From: Xiphophorus maculatus
Taxonomy: Eukaryota; Chordata; Actinopteri; Cyprinodontiformes; Poeciliidae
Direction: 5' to 3'
Length of the DNA: 64,000 nt
Assembly (NCBI RefSeq): GCF_002775205.1
Contig: NC_036456.1
Location: 23,246,968-23,310,967 of the forward strand
The position numbers were made by a program, and so were the translations under genes. Below, one piece after another: positions 58,889-64,000 of the stretch; position 1 is the stretch's first letter; the number at the start of each line of letters is the position of its first letter. Below the pieces are notes generated by a model, which saw nothing but the letters and a program-made list of their open reading frames with translations, searched no databases and was not told where the DNA came from.

Positions 58889-60604
58889 GTAAAACCGACA
58901 AGGTAGAAAATATAATCACTTATTACAACGAAAGCAGGATTTAATAAGTATGTGTTTGAGTTTTGCTGAACAAAACGAGACGGGTCTTGGGTCAATGTTT
59001 TTAACCGTAATTTGTAACTTATGCCGTTTTATTACTGAAGACAAACGTGTAAATAAATGCAGGAATTACTGGGTTAAAAACCATGTTTTTCATGTTTCTA
59101 TAGTAGCGCGTTAGCTTACCAGTCTAAGGTTTGTGATCCTTAACGTAAATGAATGGCCTCATGGTGAGGTAACTGGTGGTGTGGTTCTTTCGTCTTTGTA
59201 AATTTAAATTGTTTGGTTTCAAGCCTCTGTGGTCCTTCATCTTTTTGTCCCATGGACACAGAAATGTTTTAAATAGTTTAATAGAGACATGTATGCTTCA
59301 AAACTAGACTGAAGAGCATTACCTACAGGAGATCTGATCTCCTGTAGGTATCATAGATACCCACCCCCAACATGGACTATTCACACTCCTACCTTCTGGC
59401 CTGACGGTCAACGACCACATTTACAATTGAAGAATGGATGCTAATTTGAGCCATCAGAGTCGTTGGTTCTTTTGGCACTGTTTCAGTAAGTCTGGGGAGA
59501 AATAGAAAACCTAGTACTCCTAGTGTTAAGGATTTAAGTTAACACTACATAAAAATGATTCATGAAGTGTTTTTGGAGAGATGTGACCTTTTGCAGCTGA
59601 TGTTGTGCTGCATTATCCAGTTGAAGTCGAAGTCTAAGGAACAATTGTGCAACTGTGAGATGCGTTGAGGCCGTTACCAGGGTACTTATAAGGTAATGGC
59701 CTTATTTACAGAACAAAAGCAATCCTTCAGGTCATTTGGCCTATCTCTAGATGTCAAACTGGACTAACTCCAGCACTTCTAACTCCACACAAAATAAATA
59801 TTCACGATTCTTTATAAACTTTACCCCCTTAAGATGTTTAGTAATTTTTTTTACCCCTTTTTTTATGAGATTTATTCATGTAATTTAGTTGGGATGTAAT
59901 CTTTGTCTGAAAGTGCCAAAATGAAGATATGGAACTCAAATCAGGACAAAAGTTAAAACAAACATTTGAATTACGTGCCAGGAGTTCAAGGGAGAAGATT
60001 TTCCGATATAAAACAGGTAATAATATTAATACAGGTATTATAAAAGGCTGATATAGATTTCTATCAAGCTTTGCAGGAAAGAGATCTGTTTATTATTTTT
60101 ACTTTTTGTTTGCTGACATTTACAATTAAATTGCATTATAGTTACTATAAACCTGTAAAAAAAAGTCACCAAGTGAGCAAATGCATATTGTTCCTAAAAT
60201 GATATCAATCTGCAGGTCCAGTTGTACAGGTGAGGTTACTTCTGATTCTTTTGTCTGACCAAAGAGTATGAAAAGCTGGCATGAACTTTGGTCTCACATC
60301 CACTTATTGCTGGCTAAGTTGCAGCCAAATCTTTGTTAAACACAAAATGCATTTTTTATAAAATGCACCATCTCATGTTTGTAAAACAGTTCAGTAGCAA
60401 AAGTTTAGTTGAAACCCATAAATCAATGTGATCATTATTTTAAAAAGCACTAAAATGATGTAAAACTACTTTCCACTAAATACAAATGAAATATTTAGTT
60501 TATTTGTCTTGTTAGTTGAGCAACAAAAAAAGAAGTCTTGTATGAAATGAGCATTTTGCTGAAACAAAGAATCATTGTTAATTTCAGTAATTGTTTTTCC
60601 ACAG
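58889..60604 (+). other. TRIM gene 5' UTR intron
   Basis: No coding exon was recognised. It contains a perfect 15-bp inverted repeat at 59,320-59,350 and AT-rich sequence. Confidence 0.45.
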
Positions 60605-60622
60605 ATCTGAAGGTTACAGAAG

Positions 60623-62347
60623 ATGTTTAAAGCTAAGCCACATTTTGATCGTCCTTCACTCGCAATGAAAGCTAAGAAGGCACCTAGCACGGCGAAGCTG
60701 CAGCAGGAGGCCATCTCCTGTTCAATCTGTCTGGATCCACTGATGAGTCCAGTAACTATCGCCTGTGGACACAGCTACTGTATGAGCTGCATAAATGTCC
60801 ACTGGGATAGAGAAGATCGCTATAAAGTCTATAGCTGTCCTCAGTGCAGACAGAGCTTTACCCCAAGGCCCGTCCTGGTAAAAAGCACAGTGTTGGCTGA
60901 TTTAGTGGAGCAGCTGCAGCTGAAGGATATTGGACTCAACAAGACTATAGCTGATCACTGCTATGCTGGACCTGAAGATGTGGCCTGTGATGTCTGCACT
61001 GGGAGGAAGATGAAAGCTGTCAAGTCCTGTTTATCCTGTCCAGCTTCTTACTGTGAGACTCACCTCCAACCTCACTATGATGCTCCACCATTAAAAAAGC
61101 ACAAGCTGGTGAATCCTTCCAAGAACCTCCAGGAGAACATCTGCTATCGTCATGATGAGGTGATGAAGGTCTTCTGTCGTACTGATCAGCAGAGTATCTG
61201 TTATCTCTGCACTATGGAGGAACATAAAGGCCATGAAACAGTCCCAGCTGCAGCAGAAAGAGCTAAGAAACAGAAGAAGCTCCAGGAGAGTCGACAACAA
61301 ATCTATCAGAGAATCCAGGACCAAGAGAAAGATGTGAAGCTGCTTCAACAGGAGGTGGAGGCCATCAATGTCTCTGCTGATAAAGCAGTGGAGGACAGTG
61401 AGGAGATTTTCTGTGAGCTGATTGGTTTTCTCTGGAAAAGAAGCTCTGAGGTGAAGCAGCAGATCAGATCCCAGCAGGAAACTGAAGTGAGTCGAGTCAA
61501 AGATGTTCAGGAGAAGCTGGAGCAGGAGATCACTGAGCTGAAGAGGAAAGACGCTGAGCTGGAGCAGCTCTCACACACAGAGGATCACAACCAGTTTCTC
61601 CTCAACTACCCCTCACTGCCAGCACTCAGTGAGTCTACACACTCATCCAGCATCAACATCCATCCTCTGAGACACTTTGAGGACGTGACAGCAGCTGTTG
61701 CCGAGCTCAGAGATAAACTAAAGGACATCCTGACTGAGGACTGCAGGACCATCTCTTGCGTCATCTCTGATGTGGACGTTTTACTTGCTCGACCAGACGG
61801 AATGAGCCGAGCTGATTTCTTGAAGTTCTCAGTTTTTGTCTCTGAGGATCCAAATTCGATGTATAGAGACATGCTACTCCCCGTGTGGTATCACACAAAA
61901 CGGTATCTGAAGCAGAACCAGAGTTTTCCTAGTCATCCTGACAGGTTCACTTACTACTTTCAGGTTATGAGCGATAAGGGTCTGTTGGGTCGAAATTACT
62001 GGGAGGTTGATTGGAGAGGAAGTGGCGCTTGTGTTGCTGCAGCGTACAGAAGTGGTACAGTGGCCGAACACGCATTTGGGTTCAACGACAAATCCTGGGC
62101 ATTAAACTGCACTCCAACCGGCTACACATTTTATCACAACAGCATTGAAACTCCAGTATCGGGTCCAGTTTCCTCCAGAGTTGGAGTGTACCTGGATCAC
62201 AGAGCAGGCACTCTGGCTTTTTATAGTGTCTCCGGTACCATGACGCTCCTCTGCAGAGTCCAGACCATGTTCACTCAGGCCATTTATCCTGGACTGAGGC
62301 TCCAAAGGTCCAAAGGAGACACTGCTTCATTTATTAAGCCACAGTAA
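60623..62347 (+). CDS. RING/B-box/coiled-coil/SPRY (TRIM) E3 ubiquitin ligase, fish TRIM25/finTRIM-like
   Basis: TRIM proteins of this type are RING E3 ligases, many of them in antiviral or immune signalling in fish. The single coding exon gives 574 residues. The RING has all eight ligands: C33, C36, C48, H50, C53, C56, C72 and C75 (ISCSICLDPLMSPVTIACGH, YSCPQCRQSF). Two B-boxes follow (about 115-165, with CDVCTGRKMKAVKSC; about 170-210, with CYRHDEVMKVFCRTDQQSIC). A coiled coil runs to about 320. The PRY-SPRY is at about 395-574, with GRNYWEVDWRGSG, FGFNDKSWALNC and SSRVGVYLDHRAGTLAFYSV. The PRY part is unusual (SVFVSEDPNSMYRDML) where relatives have an LDPNTA-type motif. The first ATG follows a splice acceptor by 18 bp; Met15 is an alternative start. 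It is near coro2a, as TRIM14 is in human, but TRIM14 lacks a RING and orthology is not supported. Confidence 0.9.
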   Translation: MFKAKPHFDRPSLAMKAKKAPSTAKLQQEAISCSICLDPLMSPVTIACGHSYCMSCINVHWDREDRYKVYSCPQCRQSFTPRPVLVKSTVLADLVEQLQLKDIGLNKTIADHCYAGPEDVACDVCTGRKMKAVKSCLSCPASYCETHLQPHYDAPPLKKHKLVNPSKNLQENICYRHDEVMKVFCRTDQQSICYLCTMEEHKGHETVPAAAERAKKQKKLQESRQQIYQRIQDQEKDVKLLQQEVEAINVSADKAVEDSEEIFCELIGFLWKRSSEVKQQIRSQQETEVSRVKDVQEKLEQEITELKRKDAELEQLSHTEDHNQFLLNYPSLPALSESTHSSSINIHPLRHFEDVTAAVAELRDKLKDILTEDCRTISCVISDVDVLLARPDGMSRADFLKFSVFVSEDPNSMYRDMLLPVWYHTKRYLKQNQSFPSHPDRFTYYFQVMSDKGLLGRNYWEVDWRGSGACVAAAYRSGTVAEHAFGFNDKSWALNCTPTGYTFYHNSIETPVSGPVSSRVGVYLDHRAGTLAFYSVSGTMTLLCRVQTMFTQAIYPGLRLQRSKGDTASFIKPQ

Positions 62348-62495
62348 TATTCTGGTGTTGCTTTGTGGGTATTCTCTTTTTGGTTCATTTTAGGTGGGAT
62401 CACCAGTTGTACTAGTAGTGCTGAAAACTTTGTGTTCAGTCTTTTTAGAAGATTCATAACCAACCTCATGTAAAGTTTAACACTGAAGGTTAAGC

Positions 62496-62501
62496 AATAA
62501 A
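62496..62501 (+). terminator. TRIM gene poly(A) signal
   Basis: AATAAA 148 bp after the stop, with CTGTGTCTTCATTT downstream. Confidence 0.65.
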
Positions 62502-62540
62502 GCTTATTCACTTGAACACTGTGTCTTCATTTAAACCAGA

Positions 62541-62705
62541 GGTGTCAAACTCCAGTCCTGGAGGGCCGCAGTCCTGCAACCTTTAGATGAGCCTCTGCTG
62601 CACAACCTCAATAGAATAATTAAGTCATTAGCAAGGCTCTGGAGAACTGATCTACACAAGGAGGAGGTAATTAAGCCATTTCATTCCAGTGTTTTGTACC
62701 TGTGA
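62541..62705 (+). mobile_element. hAT-like non-autonomous element, 5' half
   Basis: Starts GAGGTGTCAAACTCCAGTCC and continues GGAGGGCCGCAGTCCTGCAA, AGCAAGGCTCTGGAGAACTG and GGAGGTAATTAAGCCATTTC, a frequent fish element. The matching inverted end is missing. Confidence 0.7.
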
Positions 62706-64000
62706 TTTAAACTGTTAGGTAAGGAATTATTTTTTTGTCAACATGTTGGTGAATCTGTCTGGATCAGTTATTTAGAAGCTTCAAGAATCAGCCAGAGTAC
62801 GAATAATCTGGGCTTGACAGATGCAATCCAACATGTAAGGAATGTTTATTATTTAGTAGTCATTAAATAAGTTATGACGATCATAAATGTGTCCAAAAAG
62901 TCAATTTAATATTGTTTCAGATGTGAACTAGGTGACTTCATTTGACAAGGGTGTTGGACCTCCTATAAACAGACAATAAACTGAAAAGACCGTGGAGGTG
63001 CTGCCACCAGATGGCGCTGCACAAAACTGAGCAGAAGGAAAACAGTAACATTAATCCATTTGTCATCCAACATGCTTATCCCTAGTGGGGTTAAGCATGT
63101 CCACCTGGTTAAATGAACTTAATTTAAAGGCTGGATTCTGCTAAATGGTTTAGTGTAACATTATGCCCCTGAAATATCAGTTAAACCATGAAAGATGAAA
63201 AAAAAAAAAAGCCAGCGAGCTAACCGGGGTTTTTCCTTCCTCTGTCCTTCCCCTTGCTAGATAGCAAGACTATATCAGCAGAAATCCTTCCACACCAAGA
63301 GCATTTTTTCCACCTGGACCGATTCAGACTCAGACTTTCACCAACGTACATGATGTATCACTTGAATGAAAACAGAAAGCTTCTTGTTTATTGAGATCAA
63401 ATGAAATGGATATTAAAATGTAGGATCATATGAACATGTTTAAAAGGCAAACAGTCCCCCCTACTGACAAATGTTGGGACTGATGTTAATCAACATAATG
63501 AGACAATAGGATATTTTCCCCGTTACACTGTTTGGTGCCTATCAGCTTTAAAAGACAAGAAAGTCTAATTCTATAGTTAGTTTTAGTTCATAAATCTTCA
63601 ACACTGAATGCCATGTTTACATAAATATCTCAGTTAGAAAACATCTTATTCTTCATCTCTGAATGTGTCGTTTGTGGGGTTTTAAAGCACATTATTAGTA
63701 CTGATTGTACAAAGAACACATATTTAGTGTTTCCATAATTTTACCTCCAACATGTTGGAGTTAAAACGAAAAGGAAACAATTTCTGAACAATAAGGTAAA
63801 TGTTTGTTTTAGGAAGAATCCTCTGTTTGTACCTGGACTCTACAGTTCACTTTGATCTCCAGAGGAACAACAAAAACCAAGAGTTTATGTTTCCATCTCT
63901 TGTTATCTCCAGCTCGGTCTGCTGGCCTTGCTCCAGTCTTTGGAATGGGTTGACTTGTCGCTGCCGCTGTCATTTCGCGTGTGGCCTTTAGGGGGCGCCA
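62706..64000. other. Gene-free tract at the right edge
   Basis: No coding sequence is supported. The tract is AT-rich, with a CTCF-like site at 63,003-63,018 and a GGGGGCGCCA end at 63,991-64,000 that also fits the CTCF core. Any gene beyond lies outside the window. Confidence 0.5.
63003..63018 (+). promoter_or_regulatory. CTCF-like motif
   Basis: GCCACCAGATGGCGCT is close to the vertebrate CTCF core consensus. It lies downstream of the TRIM gene. Motif match only. Confidence 0.35.

Noticed and set aside
61091-62305. Minus-strand frames inside the TRIM exon
   Set aside because: Shadows of the plus-strand coding frame.
60623-62347. Calling the TRIM gene trim14 because of proximity to coro2a
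   Set aside because: TRIM14 has no RING, and its B-box and SPRY differ. The domain layout here is finTRIM/TRIM25-like.

Overview
The window is nuclear DNA of a ray-finned (teleost) fish. Every recognisable gene has a vertebrate protein family, spliceosomal GT-AG introns and poly(A) signals. Introns and spacers are AT-rich and hold repeats typical of fish: (CA)n and (TG)n tracts, hAT-like and P/THAP-like DNA transposons and LINE 3' ends. I cannot name the species. No RNA gene, CRISPR array or prokaryotic operon was seen.

Layout. 1-14,159: intron 1 of an endophilin-A1 gene (sh3gl2, plus strand) whose first exon lies left of the window. 14,160-18,500: sh3gl2 coding exons 2-9, then a non-coding tract to about 25,200 that may be a long 3' UTR. 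26,391-33,929: anp32b, plus strand, seven exons, 250 aa. 36,343-41,085: coro2a, minus strand, thirteen coding exons, 540 aa, convergent with anp32b. 46,518-46,881: an exon encoding two IAP-type UBA domains with its own stop and poly(A) signal but no recognisable upstream exons. 50,455-57,665: a transglutaminase, plus strand, fifteen coding exons, 698 aa, catalytic triad intact. 58,740-62,501: a TRIM ubiquitin ligase of the fish RING/B-box/coiled-coil/SPRY type, with a non-coding first exon and one coding exon (574 aa).

All multi-exon models were rebuilt by hand. Every internal exon pair joins in phase and the total lengths match the families. The genes do not form a pathway: endophilin acts in synaptic vesicle endocytosis, ANP32B is a nuclear histone chaperone, coronin-2A is an actin/NCoR-associated WD protein, transglutaminase cross-links proteins, and the TRIM and UBA genes belong to ubiquitin signalling. 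In human, ANP32B, NANS, TRIM14 and CORO2A are neighbours on 9q and SH3GL2 is on 9p, so the first three genes keep an ancestral linkage.

Most unusual points: the orphan tandem-UBA exon; the 148-bp (TG)n tract forming the 3' splice site region of sh3gl2 exon 7; an inverted repeat pair around sh3gl2 exons 5-8; two decayed THAP-domain DNA transposons with terminal inverted repeats inside anp32b and the transglutaminase gene; a dispersed repeat carrying paired RFX-like palindromes; and a transglutaminase that lacks the known GTP-contact residues of TGM2.
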